Assembly (NCBI GenBank): GCA_032622095.1 | Contig: CP136069.1 | Span: 35,004,194-35,068,193 of the forward strand | DNA length: 64,000 bases | Direction of reading: 5' to 3' | DNA from: Siphonodentalium dalli | Lineage: Eukaryota; Mollusca; Scaphopoda; Gadilida; Siphonodentaliidae | Shown here: positions 10,810 to 24,300 of the stretch, in pieces | Numbering within the stretch: position 1 is the stretch's first letter | How the letters are laid out: each line of letters opens with the position of its first letter | Translations under genes and position numbers: made by a program | Notes under the pieces: model-generated | Told to the model about the DNA's origin: nothing | What the model saw: the letters and a program-made list of their open reading frames with translations, nothing else | The model's database searches: none

Positions 10810-13800
10810 ATGTGCCGTCCTATCGCGAAACATGCCTGCTTGCACATTGATACGATAAAAGTGTCCAAAACGTTAAAGGGATTTTGCCTGTGCATATGCA
10901 AAGTACAGTCGCTTTCAAAAATACTGGGCATTTTATGGAGCCTCAAACAGCCTGCCCCACCGCAATTATCCAACTCCCAACCCCTGCTCATTAGCCAAAC
11001 CGTGAGGTCCGGCCTGCGACCGAATGTGCCGTCCTATTGCGAAACATGCCTGCTTGCACTTTGATACGATAAAAGTGTCGAAAACGTTAAAGGGATTTTG
11101 CCCGTGCAGATGCAAAGTACAGTCGCTTTCAAAAATACTGGGCATTTTATGGGGCCTCAAACAGCCTGCCCCACCCCAATTATCCAACTCCCAACCCCTG
11201 CTCATTAGCCAAACCGTGAGGTCCGGCCTGCGACCGAATGTGCTGTCCTATCGCGAAACATGCCTGCTTGCACATTGATACGATAAAAGTGTCCAAAACG
11301 TCAAAGGGATTTTGCCCGTGTAGATGCAATGTACAGTCGCTTTCAAAAATACTGGACATTTTATGGGGCCTCAAACAGCCTGCCCCATCCCAATTATCCA
11401 ACTCCCAACCCCTGCTCATTAGCCAAACCGTGAGGTCCGGCCTGCGACCGAATGTGCCGTCATATTGCGAAACATGCCTGCTTGCACTTTGATACGATAA
11501 AAGTGTCGAAAACGTTAAAGGGATTTTGCCCGTGCAGATGCAAAGTACAGTCGCTTTCAAAAATACTGGGCATTTTATGGGGCCTCAAACAGCCTGCCCC
11601 ACCCCAATTATCCAACTCCCAACCCCTGCTCATTAGCCAAACCGTGAGGTCCGGCCTGCGACCGAATGTGCCGTCCTATTGCGAAACATGCCTGCTTGCA
11701 CATTGATACGATTAAAGTGTCCAAAACGTTAAAGGGATTTTGCCTGTGCAGATGCAAAGTACAGTCGCTTTCAAAAATACTGGGCATTTTATGGGGCCTC
11801 AAACAGCCTGCCCCACCCCAATTATCCAACTCCCAACCCCTGCTCATTAGCCAAACCGTGAGGTCCGGCCTGCGACCGAATGTGCCGTCCTATTGCGAAA
11901 CATGCCTGCTTGCACATTGATACGATAAAAGTGTCCAAAACGTTAAAGGGATTTTGCCCGTGCAGATGCAAAGTACAATCGCTTTCAAAAATACTGGGCA
12001 TTTTATGGGGCCTCAAACAGCCTGCCCCACCCCAATTATCCAACTCCCAACCCCTGCTCATTAGCCAAACCGTGAGGTCCGGCCTGCTACCGAATGTGCT
12101 GTCCTATCGCGAAACATGCCTGCTTGCACATTGATACGATAAAAGTGTCCAAAACGTCAAAGGGATTTTGCCCGTGCAGATGCAATGTACAGTCGCTTTC
12201 AAAAATACTGGGCATTTAATGGGGCCTCAAACAGCCTGCCCCACCCCAATTATCCAATTCCCAACCCCTGCTCATTAGCCAAACCGTGAGGTTCGGCCTG
12301 CGACCGAATGTGCCGTCCTATCGCGAAACATGCCTGCTTGCACATTGATACGATAAAAGTGTCCAAAACGTTAAAGGGATTTTGCCTGTGCATATGCAAA
12401 GTACAGTCGCTTTCAAAAATACTGGGCATTTTATGGGGCCTCAAACAGCCTGCCCCACCCCAATTATCCAACTCCCAACCCCTGCTCATTAGCCAAACCG
12501 TGAGGTCCGGCCTGCGACCGAATGTGCCGTCCTATCGCGAAACATGCCTGCTTTCACATTGATACGATACAAGTGTCCAAAACGTTAAAGGAATTTTGCC
12601 CGTGCAGATGCAAAGTACAGTCGCTTTCAAAAATACTGGGCATTTTATGGGGCCTCAAACAGCCTGCCCCACCCCAATTATCCAACTCCCAACCCCTGCT
12701 CATTAGCCAAACCGTGAGGTCCGGCCTGCGACCGAATGTGCCGTCCTATCGCGAAACATGCCTGCTTGCACATTGATACGATAAAAGTGTCCAAAACGTT
12801 AAAGGGATTTTGCTTGTGCATATGCAAAGTACAGTCGCTTTCAAAAATACTGGGCATTTTATGGAGCCTCAAACAGCCTGCCCCACCGCAATTATCCAAC
12901 TCCCAACCCCTGCTCATTAGCCAAACCGTGAGGTCCGGCCTGCGACCGAATGTGCCGTCCTATTGCGAAACATGCCTGCTTGCACTTTGATACGATAAAA
13001 GTGTCGAAAACGTTAAAGGGATTTTGCCCGTGCAGATGCAAAGTACAGTCGCTTTCAAAAATACTGGGCATTTTATGGGGCCTCAAACAGCCTGCCCCAC
13101 CCCAATTATCCAACTCCCAACCCCTGCTCATTAGCCAAACCGTGAGGTCCGGCCTGCGACCGAATGTGCTGTCCTATCGCGAAACATGCCTGCTTGCACA
13201 TTGATACGATAAAAGTGTCCAAAACGTCAAAGGGATTTTGCCCGTGCAGATGCAATGTACAGTCGCTTTCAAAAATACTGGACATTTTATGGGGCCTCAA
13301 ACAGCCTGCCCCATCCCAATTATCCAACTCCCAACCCCTGCTCATTAGCCAAACCGTGAGGTCCGGCCTGCGACCGAATGTGCCGTCATATTGCGAAACA
13401 TGCCTGCTTGCACTTTGATACGATAAAAGTGTCGAAAACGTTAAAGGGATTTTGCCCGTGCAGATGCAAAGTACAGTCGCTTTCAAAAATACTGGGCATT
13501 TTATGGGGCCTCAAACAGCCTGCCCCACCCCAATTATCCAACTCCCAACCCCTGCTCATTAGCCAAACCGTGAGGTCCGGCCTGCGACCGAATGTGCCGT
13601 CCTATTGCGAAACATGCCTGCTTGCACATTGATACGATTAAAGTGTCCAAAACGTTAAAGGGATTTTGCCTGTGCAGATGCAAAGTACAGTCGCTTTCAA
13701 AAATACTGGGCATTTTATGGGGCCTCAAACAGCCTGCCCCACCCCAATTATCCAACTCCCAACCCCTGCTCATTAGCCAAACCGTGAGGTCCGGCCTGCG

Positions 13801-14661
13801 ACCGAATGTGCCGTCCTATTGCGAAACATGCCTGCTTGCACATTGATACGATAAAAGTGTCCAAAACGTTAAAGGGATTTTGCCCGTGCAGATGCAAAGT
13901 ACAATCGCTTTCAAAAATACTGGGCATTTTATGGGGCCTCAAACAGCCTGCCCCACCCCAATTATCCAACTCCCAACCCCTGCTCATTAGCCAAACCGTG
14001 AGGTCCGGCCTGCTACCGAATGTGCTGTCCTATCGCGAAACATGCCTGCTTGCACATTGATACGATAAAAGTGTCCAAAACGTCAAAGGGATTTTGCCCG
14101 TGCAGATGCAATGTACAGTCGCTTTCAAAAATACTGGGCATTTTATGGGGCCTCAAACAGCCTGCCCCACCCCAATTATCCAACTCCCAACCCCTGCTCA
14201 TTAGCCAAACCGTGAGGTCCGGCCTGCGACCGAATGTGCCGTCCTATCGCGAAACATGCCTGCTTTCACATTGATACGATACAAGTGTCCAAAACGTTAA
14301 AGGAATTTTGCCCGTGCAGATGCAAAGTACAGTCGCTTTCAAAAATACTGGGCATTTTATGGGGCCTCAAACAGCCTGCCCCACCCCAATTATCCAATTC
14401 CCAACCCTTGCTCATTAGCCAAACCGTGAGGTTCGGCCTGCGACCGAATGTGCCGTCCTATCGCGAAACATGCCTGCTTGCACATTGATACGATAAAAGT
14501 GTCCAAAACGTTAAAGGGATTTTGCCTGTGCATATGCAAAGTACAGTCGCTTTCAAAAATACTGGGCATTTTATGGGGCCTCAAACAGCCTGCCCCACCC
14601 CAATTATCCAACTCCCAACCCCTGCTCATTAGCCAAACCGTGAGGTCCGGCCTGCGACCGA
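10810..14661 (+). repeat. 9/10-unit higher-order repeat, two copies
   Basis: Copy 1 has nine units (10810-12735) and copy 2 has ten (12736-14875 by unit boundaries, with the last A at 14662). Units 10810 to 12094 match 12736 to 14020 at 1,926 bp; units 12308 and 12522 match 14448 and 14662 at 2,140 bp. Shared rare markers are the u153 G B unit, tactggacatt with ccatccc (11238/13164), gtcatattgcg (11452/13378), gattaaag (11666/13592), acaatcgc (11880/13806) and ctgctaccg (12094/14020). Copy 2 has an extra A unit at 14234. Differences noticed include gtgtagatg at about 11320 and tgcttgtgc at about 12813. Confidence 0.9.
12094..12307 (+). repeat. Chimeric C/A monomer
   Basis: The front of this unit is C type (u7 T, u65 C, u93 T) and its end is like an A unit that precedes B (caattccc, then ttcgg). 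In the sister copy these features lie on two neighbouring units, 14020 (C) and 14234 (A). The simplest reading is an in-register exchange between u93 and u165 that removed exactly 214 bp. The unit length stays 214 bp. Confidence 0.7.
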
Positions 14662-14875
14662 ATGTGCCGTCCTATCGCGAAACATGCCTGCTTTCACATT
14701 GATACGATACAAGTGTCCAAAACGTTAAAGGAATTTTGCCCGTGCAGATGCAAAGTACAGTCGCTTTCAAAAATACTGGGCATTTTATGGGGCCTCAAAC
14801 AGCCTGCCCCACCCCAATTATCCAACTCCCAACCCCTGCTCATTAGCCAAACCGTGAGGTCCGGCCTGCGACCGA

Positions 14876-16212
14876 ATGTGCCATCCTATCGCGAAACATG
14901 CCTGCTTGCACATTGATACGATAAAAGTGTCCAAAACGTTAAAGGGATTTTGCCCGTGCAGATGCAAAGTACAGTCGCTTTCAAAAATACTGGGCATTTT
15001 ATGGGGCCTCAAACAGCCTGCCCCACCCCAATTATCCAACTCCCAACCCCTGCTCATTAGCCAAACCGTGAGGTCCGGCCTGCGACCGAATGTGCCGTCC
15101 TATCGAGAAACATGCCTGCTTGCACATTGATACGATAAAAGTGTCCAAAACGTTAAAGGGATTTTGCCCGTGCAGATGCAAAGTACAGTCGCTTTCAAAA
15201 ATACTAGGTATTTTATGGGGCCTCAAACAGCCTGCCCCACCCCAATTATCCAACTCCCAACCCCTGCTCATTAGCCAAACCGTGAGGTCCGGCCTGCGAC
15301 CGAATGTTCCGTCCTATTGCGAAACATGCCTGCTTGCACATTGATATGATAAAAGTGTCCAAAACGTTAAAGGGATTTTGCCCGTGCAGATGCAAAGTAC
15401 AGTCGCTTTCAAAAATACTGGGCATTTTATGGGGCCTCAAACAGCCTGCCCCACCCCAATTATCCAACTCCCAACCCCTGCTCATTAGCCAAACCGTGAG
15501 GTCCGGCCTGCGACCGAATGTGCCGTCCTATCGCGAAACATGCCTGCTTTCACATTGATACGATACAAGTGTCCAAAACGTTAAAGGGATTTTGCCCGTG
15601 CAGATGCAAAGTACAGTCGCTTTCAAAAATACTAGGTATTTTATGGGGCCTCAAACAGCCTGCCCCACCCCAATTATCCAACTTCCAACCCCTGCTCATT
15701 AGCCAAACCGTGAGGTCCGGCCTGCAACCGAATGTGCCGTCCTATCGCGAAACATGCCTGCTTGCACATTGATACGATAAAAGTGTCCAAAACGTTAAAG
15801 GGATTTTGCCCGTGCATATGCAATGTACAGTCGCTTTCAAAAATACTGGGCATTTTATGGGGCCTCAAACAGCCTGCCCCACCCCAATTATCCAACTCCC
15901 AACCCCTGCTCATTAGCCAAACCGTGAGGTCCGGCCTGCGACCGAATGTGCCGTCCTATTGCGAAACATGCCTGCTTGCACATTGATACGATAAAAGTGT
16001 CCAAAACGTTAAAGGGATTTTGCCCGTGCAGATGCAATGTACAGTCGCTTTCAAAAATACTGGGCATTTTATGGGGCCTCAAACAGCCTGCCCCACCCCA
16101 ATTATCCAACTCCCAACCCCGGCTCATTAGCCAAACCGTGAGGTCCGGCCTGCGAACCGAATGTGCTGTCCTATCGCGAAACATGCCTGCTTTCACATTG
16201 ATACGATACAAG
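14876..16212 (+). repeat. Second copy of the 7601-8935 segment
   Basis: The E, tcgag, gttccg, A, u209 A and ccccggctc markers recur in the same order as at 7601-8935. Differences include loss of the 7728 deletion, gatatgat at about 15346 and an inserted A at about 16155 (tgcgaaccga), which shifts the following unit start to 16161. The similarity fades within the 16161 unit. Confidence 0.85.
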
Positions 16213-16479
16213 TGTCCAACACGTTAAAGGGATTTTGCCCGTGCAGATGCAAAGTACAGTAGCTTTCAAAAATACTGGGCATTTTGTGGGGCCTCAAACA
16301 GCCTGCTCCACCCCAATTATCCAACTCCCAACCCCTGCTCATTAGCCAAACCGTGAGGTCCGGCCTGCGACCGAATGTGCCGTCCTATCGCGAAACATGC
16401 CTGCTTGCACATTGATACGATAAACGTGTCGAAAACGTTAAAGGGATTTTGCCCGTGCAGATACAAAGTACAGTCGCTT

Positions 16480-17250
16480 TCAAAAATACTAGGTATTTTG
16501 TGGGGCCTCAAACAGCCTGCCCCACCCCAATTATCCAACTCCCAACCCCTGCTCATTAGCCAAACCGTGAGGTCCGGCCTGCGACCGAATGTGCCGTCCT
16601 GTCGCGGAACATGCCTGCTTGCACTTTGATACGATAAAAGTGTCCAAAACGTTAAAGGGATTTTGCCTGTGCATATGCAAAGTACAGTCGCTTTCAAAAA
16701 TACTGGGCATTTTATGGGGCCTCAAACAGCCTGCCCCACCCCAATTATCCAACTCCCAACCCCTGCTCATTAGCCAAACCGTGAGGTCCGGCCTGCGACC
16801 GAATGTGCCGTCCTATCGCGAAACATGCCTGCTTGCACATTGATTCGATAAAAGTGTCGAAAACGTTAAAGGGATTTTGCCCGTGCAGATGCAAAGTACA
16901 GTCGCTTTCAAAAATACTGGGCATTTTATGGGGCCTCAAACAGCCTGCCCCACCCCAATTATCCAACTCCCAACCCCTGCTCATTAGCCAAACCGTGAGG
17001 TCCGGCCTGCGACCGAATGTGCCATCCTATCGCGAAACATGCCTGCTTGCACATTGATACGATAAAAGTGTCCAAAACGTTAAAGGGATTTTGCCCGTGC
17101 AGATGCAAAGTACAGTCGCTTTCAAAAATACTGGGCATTTTATGGGGCCTCAAACAGCCTGCCCCACCCCAATTATCCAACTCCCAACCCCTGCTCATTA
17201 GCCAAACCGTGAGGTCCGGCCAGCGACCGAATGTGCCGTCCTATCGCGAA
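16480..17250 (+). repeat. Second copy of the 650-1416 segment
   Basis: The actaggtattttgtgg end of unit 16375, the D/B unit with cctgtcgcggaac (16589), the S unit (16803) and the E unit with ggccagcg (17017) match units 541, 755, 969 and 1183 at an offset of 15,834 bp. It lies directly after the copy of 7601-8935, so two blocks that are about 6 kb apart and in the opposite order upstream are adjacent here. Confidence 0.8.
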
Positions 17251-19370
17251 ACATGCCTGCTTGCACATTGATACGATAAAAGTGTCCAAAACGTTAAAGG
17301 GATTTTGCCTGTGCATATGCAAAGTACAGTCGCTTTCAAAAATACTGGGCATTTTATGGGGCCTCAAACAGCCTGCCCCACCGCAATTATCCAACTCCCA
17401 ACCCCTGCTCATTAGCCAAACCGTGAGGTCCGGCCTGCGACCGAATGTGCCGTCCTATTGCGAAACATGCCTGCTTGCACTTTGATACGATAAAAGTGTC
17501 GAAAACGTTAAAGGGATTTTGCCCGTGCAGATGAAAAGTACAGTCGCTTTCAAAAATACTGGGCATTTTATGGGGCCTCAAACAGCCTGCCCCACCCCAA
17601 TTATCCAACTCCCAACCCCTGCTCATTAGCCAAACCGTGAGGTCCGGCCTGCGACCGAATGTGCTGTCCTATCGCGAAACATGCCTGCTTGCACATTGAT
17701 ACGATAAAAGTGTCCAAAACGTCAAAGGGATTTTGCCCGTGCAGATGCAATGTACAGTCGCTTTCAAAAATACTGGGCATTTTATGGGGCCTCAAACAGC
17801 CTGCCCCACCCCAATTACCCAACTCCCAACCCCTGCTCATTAGCCAAACCGTGAGGTCCGGCCTGCGACCGAATGTGCCGCCCTATTGCGAAACATGCCT
17901 GCTTGCACTTTGATAATATAAAAGTGTCGAAAACGTTAAAGGGATTTTGCCTGTGCAGATGCAAAGTACAGTCGCTTTCAAAAATACTGGGCATTTTATG
18001 GGGCCTCAAACAGCCTGCCCCACCCCAATTATCCAACTCCCAACCCCTGCTCATTAGCCAAACCGTGAGGTCCGGCCTGCGACCGAATGTGCCGTCCTAT
18101 TGCGAAACATGCCTGCTTGCACATTGATACGATAAAAGTGTCCAAAACGTTAAAGGGATTTTGCCTGTGCAGATGCAAAGTACAGTCGCTTTCAAAAATA
18201 CTGGGCATTTTATGGGGCCTCAAACAGCCTGCCCCACCCCAATTATCCAACTCCCAACCCCTGCTCATTAGCCAAACCGTGAGGTCCGGCCTGCGACCGA
18301 ATGTGCCGTCCTATTGCGAAACATGCCTGCTTGCACATTGATACGATAAAAGTGTCGAAAACGTTAAAGGGATTTTGCCCGTGCAGATGCAAAGTACAGT
18401 CGGTTTCAAAAATACTGGGCATTTTATGGGGCCTCAAACAGCCTGCCCCACCCCAATTATCCAACTTCCAACCCCTGCTCATTAGCCAAACCGTGAGGTC
18501 CGGCCTGCAACCGAATGTGCCGTCCTATCGCGAAACATGCCTGCTTGCACATTGATACGATAAAAGTGTCCAAAACGTTAAAGGGATTTTGCCCGTGCAT
18601 ATGCAATGTACAGTCGCTTTCAAAAATACTGGGCATTTTATGGGGCCTCAAACAGCCTGCCCCACCCCAATTATCCAACTCCCAACCCCTGCTCATTAGC
18701 CAAACCGTGAGGTCCGGCCTGCGACCGAATGTGCCGTCCTATTGCGAAACATGCCTGCTTGCACATTGATACGATAAAAGTGTCCAAAACGTTAAAGGGA
18801 TTTTGCCCGTGCAGATGCAATGTACAGTCGCTTTCAAAAATACTGGGCATTTTATGGGGCCTCAAACAGCCTGCCCAACCCCAATTATCCAACTCCCAAC
18901 CCCTGCTCATTAGCCAAACCGTGAGGTCCGGCCTGCGACCGAATGTGCTGTCCTATCGCGAAACATGCCTGCTTGCACATTGATACGATAAAAGTGTCCA
19001 AAACGTCAAAGGGATTTTGCCCGTGCAGATGCAATGTACAGTCGCTTTCAAAAATACTGGGCATTTTATGGGGCCTCAAACAGCCTGCCCCACCCCAATT
19101 ATCCAACTCCCAACCCCTGCTCATTAGCCAAACCGTGAGGTCCGGCCTGCGACCGAATGTGCCGTCCTATCGCGAAACATGCCTGCTTTCACATTGATAC
19201 GATACAAGTGTCGAAAACGTTAAAGGGATTTTGCCCGTGCAGATGCAAAGTACAGTCGCTTTCAAAAATACTGGGCATTTTATGGGGCCTCAAACAGCCT
19301 GCCCCACCCCAATTATCCAATTCCCAACCCCTGCTCATTAGCCAAACCGTGAGGTTCGGCCTGCGACCGA
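17231..19370 (+). repeat. Mixed satellite segment with a B-D-C-D series
   Basis: Ten 214-bp units run B (17231, with ccaccgcaatt), D (17445), C (17659), D (17873), two reference-like units with u80 T or u57 G, u209 A (18515), a gcccaacccc unit (18729), C (18943) and A (19157). The 17873 unit has private changes (ccgccctattgcg, tgataatata), and 18301 has cagtcggttt. The 18301-18515-18729 series recurs at 22371-22799 and 24515-24943. No gene is present. Confidence 0.85.
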
Positions 19371-21510
19371 ATGTGCCGTCCTATCGCGAAACATGCCTGC
19401 TTGCACATTGATACGATAAAAGTGTCCAAAACGTTAAAGGGATTTTGCCTGTGCATATGCAAAGTACAGTCGCTTTCAAAAATACTGGGCATGTTATGGG
19501 GCCTCAAACAGCCTGCCCCACCGCAATTATCCAACTCCCAACCCCTGCTCATTAGCCAAACCGTGAGGTCCGGCCTGCGACCGAATGTGCCGTCCTATTG
19601 CGAAACATGCCTGCTTGCACTTTGATACGATAAAAGTGTCGAAAACGTTAAAGGGATTTTGCCCGTGCAGATGCAAAGTACAGTCGCTTTCAAAAATACT
19701 GGGCATTTTATGGGGCCTCAAACAGCCTGCCCCACCCCAATTATCCAACTCCCAACCCCTGCTCATTAGCCAAACCGTGAGGTCCGGCCTGCGACCGAAT
19801 GTGCTGTCCTATCGCGAAACATGCCTGCTTGCACATTGATACGATAAAAGTGTCCAAAACGTCAAAGGGATTTTGCCCGTGCAGATGCAATGTACAGTCG
19901 CTTTCAAAAATACTGGGCATTTTATGGGGCCTCAAACAGCCTGCCCCACCCCAATTATCCAACTCCCAACCCCTGCTCATTAGCCAAACCGTGAGGTCCG
20001 GCCTGCGACCGAATGTGCCGTCCTATCGCGAAACATGCCTGCTTTCACATTGATACGATACAAGTGTCGAAAACGTTAAAGGGATTTTGCCCGTGCAGAT
20101 GCAAAGTACAGTCGCTTTCAAAAATACTGGGCATTTTATGGGGCCTCAAACAGCCTGCCCCACCCCAATTATCCAACTCCCAACCCCTGCTCATTAGCCA
20201 AACCGTGAGGTCCGGCCTGCGACCGAATGTGCCGTCCTATTGCGAAACATGCCTGCTTGCACATTGATACGATAAAAGTGTCGAAAACGTTAAAGGGATT
20301 TTGCCCGTGCAGATGCAAAGTACAGTCGCTTTCAAAAATACTGGGCATTTTATGGGGCCTCAAACAGCCTGCCCCACCCCAATTATCCAACTTCCAACCC
20401 CTGCTCATTAGCCAAACCGTGAGGTCCGGCCTGCAACCGAATGTGCCGTCCTATCGCGAAACATGCCTGCTTGCACATTGATACGATAAAAGTGTCCAAA
20501 ACGTTAAAGGGATTTTGCCCGTGCATATGCAATGTACAGTCGCTTTCAAAAATACTGGGCATTTTATGGGGCCTCAAACAGCCTGCCCCACCGCAATTAT
20601 CCAACTCCCAACCCCTGCTCATTAGCCAAACCGTGAGGTCCGGCCTGCGACCGAATGTGCCGTCCTATCGCGAAACATGCCTGCTTGCACATTGATACGA
20701 TAAAAGTGTCCAAAACGTTAAAGGGATTTTGCCTGTGCATATGCAAAGTACAGTCGCTTTCAAAAATACTGGGCATGTTATGGGGCCTCAAACAGCCTGC
20801 CCCACCGCAATTATCCAACTCCCAACCCCTGCTCATTAGCCAAACCGTGAGGTCCGGCCTGCGACCGAATGTGCCGTCCTATTGCGAAACATGCCTGCTT
20901 GCACTTTGATACGATAAAAGTGTCGAAAACGTTAAAGGGATTTTGCCCGTGCAGATGCAAAGTACAGTCGCTTTCAAAAATACTGGGCATTTTATGGGGC
21001 CTCAAACAGCCTGCCCCACCCCAATTATCCAACTCCCAACCCCTGCTCATTAGCCAAACCGTGAGGTCCGGCCTGCGACCGAATGTGCTGTCCTATCGCG
21101 AAACATGCCTGCTTGCACATTGATACGATAAAAGTGTCCAAAACGTCAAAGGGATTTTGCCCGTGCAGATGCAATGTACAGTCGCTTTCAAAAATACTGG
21201 GCATTTTATGGGGCCTCAAACAGCCTGCCCCACCCCAATTATCCAACTCCCAACCCCTGCTCATTAGCCAAACCGTGAGGTCCGGCCTGCGACCGAATGT
21301 GCCGTCCTATCGCGAAACATGCCTGCTTTCACATTGATACGATACAAGTGTCGAAAACGTTAAAGGGATTTTGCCCGTGCAGATGCAAAGTACAGTCGCT
21401 TTCAAAAATACTGGGCATTTTATGGGGCCTCAAACAGCCTGCCCCACCCCAATTATCCAATTCCCAACCCCTGCTCATTAGCCAAACCGTGAGGTCCGGC
21501 CTGCGACCGA
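19371..21510 (+). repeat. B-D-C-A modules: a 6-unit then a 4-unit block
   Basis: B-D-C-A starts at 19371 and at 20655. The first is followed by two extra units (20227 ending in caacttcc with ctgcaacc, and 20441 with catatgcaatg), giving a 1,284-bp spacing. The second is followed directly by another B at 21511, giving an 856-bp spacing. All B units share gggcatgttatgg and ccaccgcaatt. The module lengths differ by whole units, as expected for in-register unequal exchange. Confidence 0.9.
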
Positions 21511-21938
21511 ATGTGCCGTCCTATCGCGAAACATGCCTGCTTGCACATTGATACGATAAAAGTGTCCAAAACGTTAAAAGGATTTTGCCTGTGCATATGC
21601 AAAGTACAGTCGCTTTCAAAAATACTGGGCATGTTATGGGGCCTCAAACAGCCTGCCCCACCGCAATTATCCAACTCCCAACCCCTGCTCATTAGCCAAA
21701 CCGTGAGGTCCGGCCTGCGACCGAATGTGCCGTCCTATTGCGAAACATGCCTGCTTGCACTTTGATACGATAAAAGTGTCGAAAACGTTAAAGGGATTTT
21801 GCCCGTGCAGATGCAAAGTACAGTCGCTTTCAAAAATACTGGGCATTTTATGGGGCCTCAAACAGCCTGCCCCACCCCAATTATCCAACTCCCAACCCCT
21901 GCTCATTAGCCAAACCGTGAGGTCCGGCCTGCGACCGA

Positions 21939-22156
21939 ATGTGCTGTCCTATATATCGCGAAACATGCCTGCTTGCACATTGATACGATAAAAGTGTCCA
22001 AAACGTCAAAGGGATTTTGCCCGTGCAGATGCAATGTACAGTCGCTTTCAAAAATACTGGGCATTTTATGGGGCCTCAAACAGCCTGCCCCACCCCAATT
22101 ATCCAACTCCCAACCCCTGCTCATTAGCCAAACCGTGAGGTCCGGCCTGCGACCGA
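21939..22156 (+). repeat. 218-bp monomer with an ATAT insertion (copy 1)
   Basis: A C-type unit reads tcctatatatcgcg at 21948-21960 in place of tcctatcgcg. The four extra bases extend an AT pair by two more, as expected from dinucleotide slippage. The same insertion occurs 2,144 bp downstream. Confidence 0.93.
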
Positions 22157-24082
22157 ATGTGCCGTCCTATCGCGAAACATGCCTGCTTTCACATTGATAC
22201 GATACAAGTGTCGAAAACGTTAAAGGGATTTTGCCCGTGCAGATGCAAAGTACAGTCGCTTTCAAAAATACTGGGCATTTTATGGGGCCTCAAACAGCCT
22301 GCCCCACCCCAATTATCCAACTCCCAACCCCTGCTCATTAGCCAAACCGTGAGGTCCGGCCTGCGACCGAATGTGCCGTCCTATTGCGAAACATGCCTGC
22401 TTGCACATTGATACGATAAAAGTGTCGAAAACGTTAAAGGGATTTTGCCCGTGCAGATGCAAAGTACAGTCGCTTTCAAAAATACTGGGCATTTTATGGG
22501 GCCTCAAACAGCCTGCCCCACCCCAATTATCCAACTTCCAACCCCTGCTCATTAGCCAAACCGTGAGGTCCGGCCTGCAACCGAATGTGCCGTACTATCG
22601 CGAAACATGCCTGCTTGCACATTGATACGATAAAAGTGTCCAAAACGTTAAAGGGATTTTGCCCGTGCATATGCAATGTACAGTCGCTTTCAAAAATACT
22701 GGGCATTTTATGGGGCCTCAAACAGCCTGCCCCACCCCAATTATCCAACTCCCAACCCCTGCTCATTAGCCAAACCGTGAGGTCCGGCCTGCGACCGAAT
22801 GTGCCGTCCTATTGCGAAACATGCCTGCTTGCACATTGATACGATAAAAGTGTCCAAAACGTTAAAGGGATTTTGCCCGTGCAGATGCAATGTACAGTCG
22901 CTTTCAAAAATACTGGGCATTTTATGGGGCCTCAAACAGCCTGCCCAACCCCAATTATCCAACTCCCAACCCCTGCTCATTAGCCAAACCGTGAGGTCCG
23001 GCCTGCGACCGAATGTGCCGTCCTATCGCGAAACATGCCTGCTTTCACATTGATACGATACAAGTGTCCAAAACGTTAAAGGGATTTTGCCCGTGCAGAT
23101 GCAAAGTACAGTCGCTTTCAAAAATACTGGGCATTTTATGGGGCCTCAAACAGCCTGCCCCACCCCAATTATCCAATTCCCAACCCCTGCTCATTAGCCA
23201 AACCGTGAGGTTCGGCCTGCGACCGAATGTGCCGTCCTATCGCGAAACATGCCTGCTTGCACATTGATACGATAAAAGTGTCCAAAACGTTAAAGGGATT
23301 TTGCCTGTGCATATGCAAAGTACAGTCGCTTTCAAAAATACTGGGCATGTTATGGGGCCTCAAACAGCCTGCCCCACCGCAATTATCCAACTCCCAACCC
23401 CTGCTCATTAGCCAAACCGTGAGGTCCGGCCTGCGACCGAATGTGCCGTCCTATTGCGAAACATGCCTGCTTGCACTTTGATACGATAAAAGTGTCGAAA
23501 ACGTTAAAGGGATTTTGCCCGTGCAGATGCAAAGTACAGTCGCTTTCAAAAATACTGGGCATTTTATGGGGCCTCAAACAGCCTGCCCCACCCCAATTAT
23601 CCAACTCCCAACCCCTGCTCATTAGCCAAACCGTGAGGTCCGGCCTGCGACCGAATGTGCTGTCCTATCGCGAAACATGCCTGCTTGCACATTGATACGA
23701 TAAAAGTGTCCAAAACGTCAAAGGGATTTTGCCCGTGCAGATGCAATGTACAGTCGCTTTCAAAAATACTGGGCATTTTATGGGGCCTCAAACAGCCTGC
23801 CCCACCCCAATTATCCAACTCCCAACCCCTGCTCATTAGCCAAACCGTGAGGTCCGGCCTGCGACCGAATGTGCCGTCCTATCGCGAAACATGCCTGCTT
23901 TCACATTTATACGATACAAGTGTCGAAAACGTTAAAGGGATTTTGCCCGTGCAGATGCAAAGTACAGTCGCTTTCAAAAATACTGGGCATTTTATGGGGC
24001 CTCAAACAGCCTGCCCCACCCCAATTATCCAACTCCCAACCCCTGCTCATTAGCCAAACCGTGAGGTCCGGCCTGCGACCGA

Positions 24083-24300
24083 ATGTGCTGTCCTATATAT
24101 CGCGAAACATGCCTGCTTGCACATTGATACGATAAAAGTGTCCAAAACGTCAAAGGGATTTTGCCCGTGCAGATGCAATGTACAGTCGCTTTCAAAAATA
24201 CTGGGCATTTTATGGGGCCTCAAACAGCCTGCCCCACCCCAATTATCCAACTCCCAACCCCTGCTCATTAGCCAAACCGTGAGGTCCGGCCTGCGACCGA
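24083..24300 (+). repeat. 218-bp monomer with an ATAT insertion (copy 2)
   Basis: Same insertion as in unit 21939, at about 24094-24100. It marks this unit as a duplicate of the earlier one. The corresponding C unit one block further on (26227) lacks it, which places the end of the duplicated match near 26,235. Confidence 0.93.
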
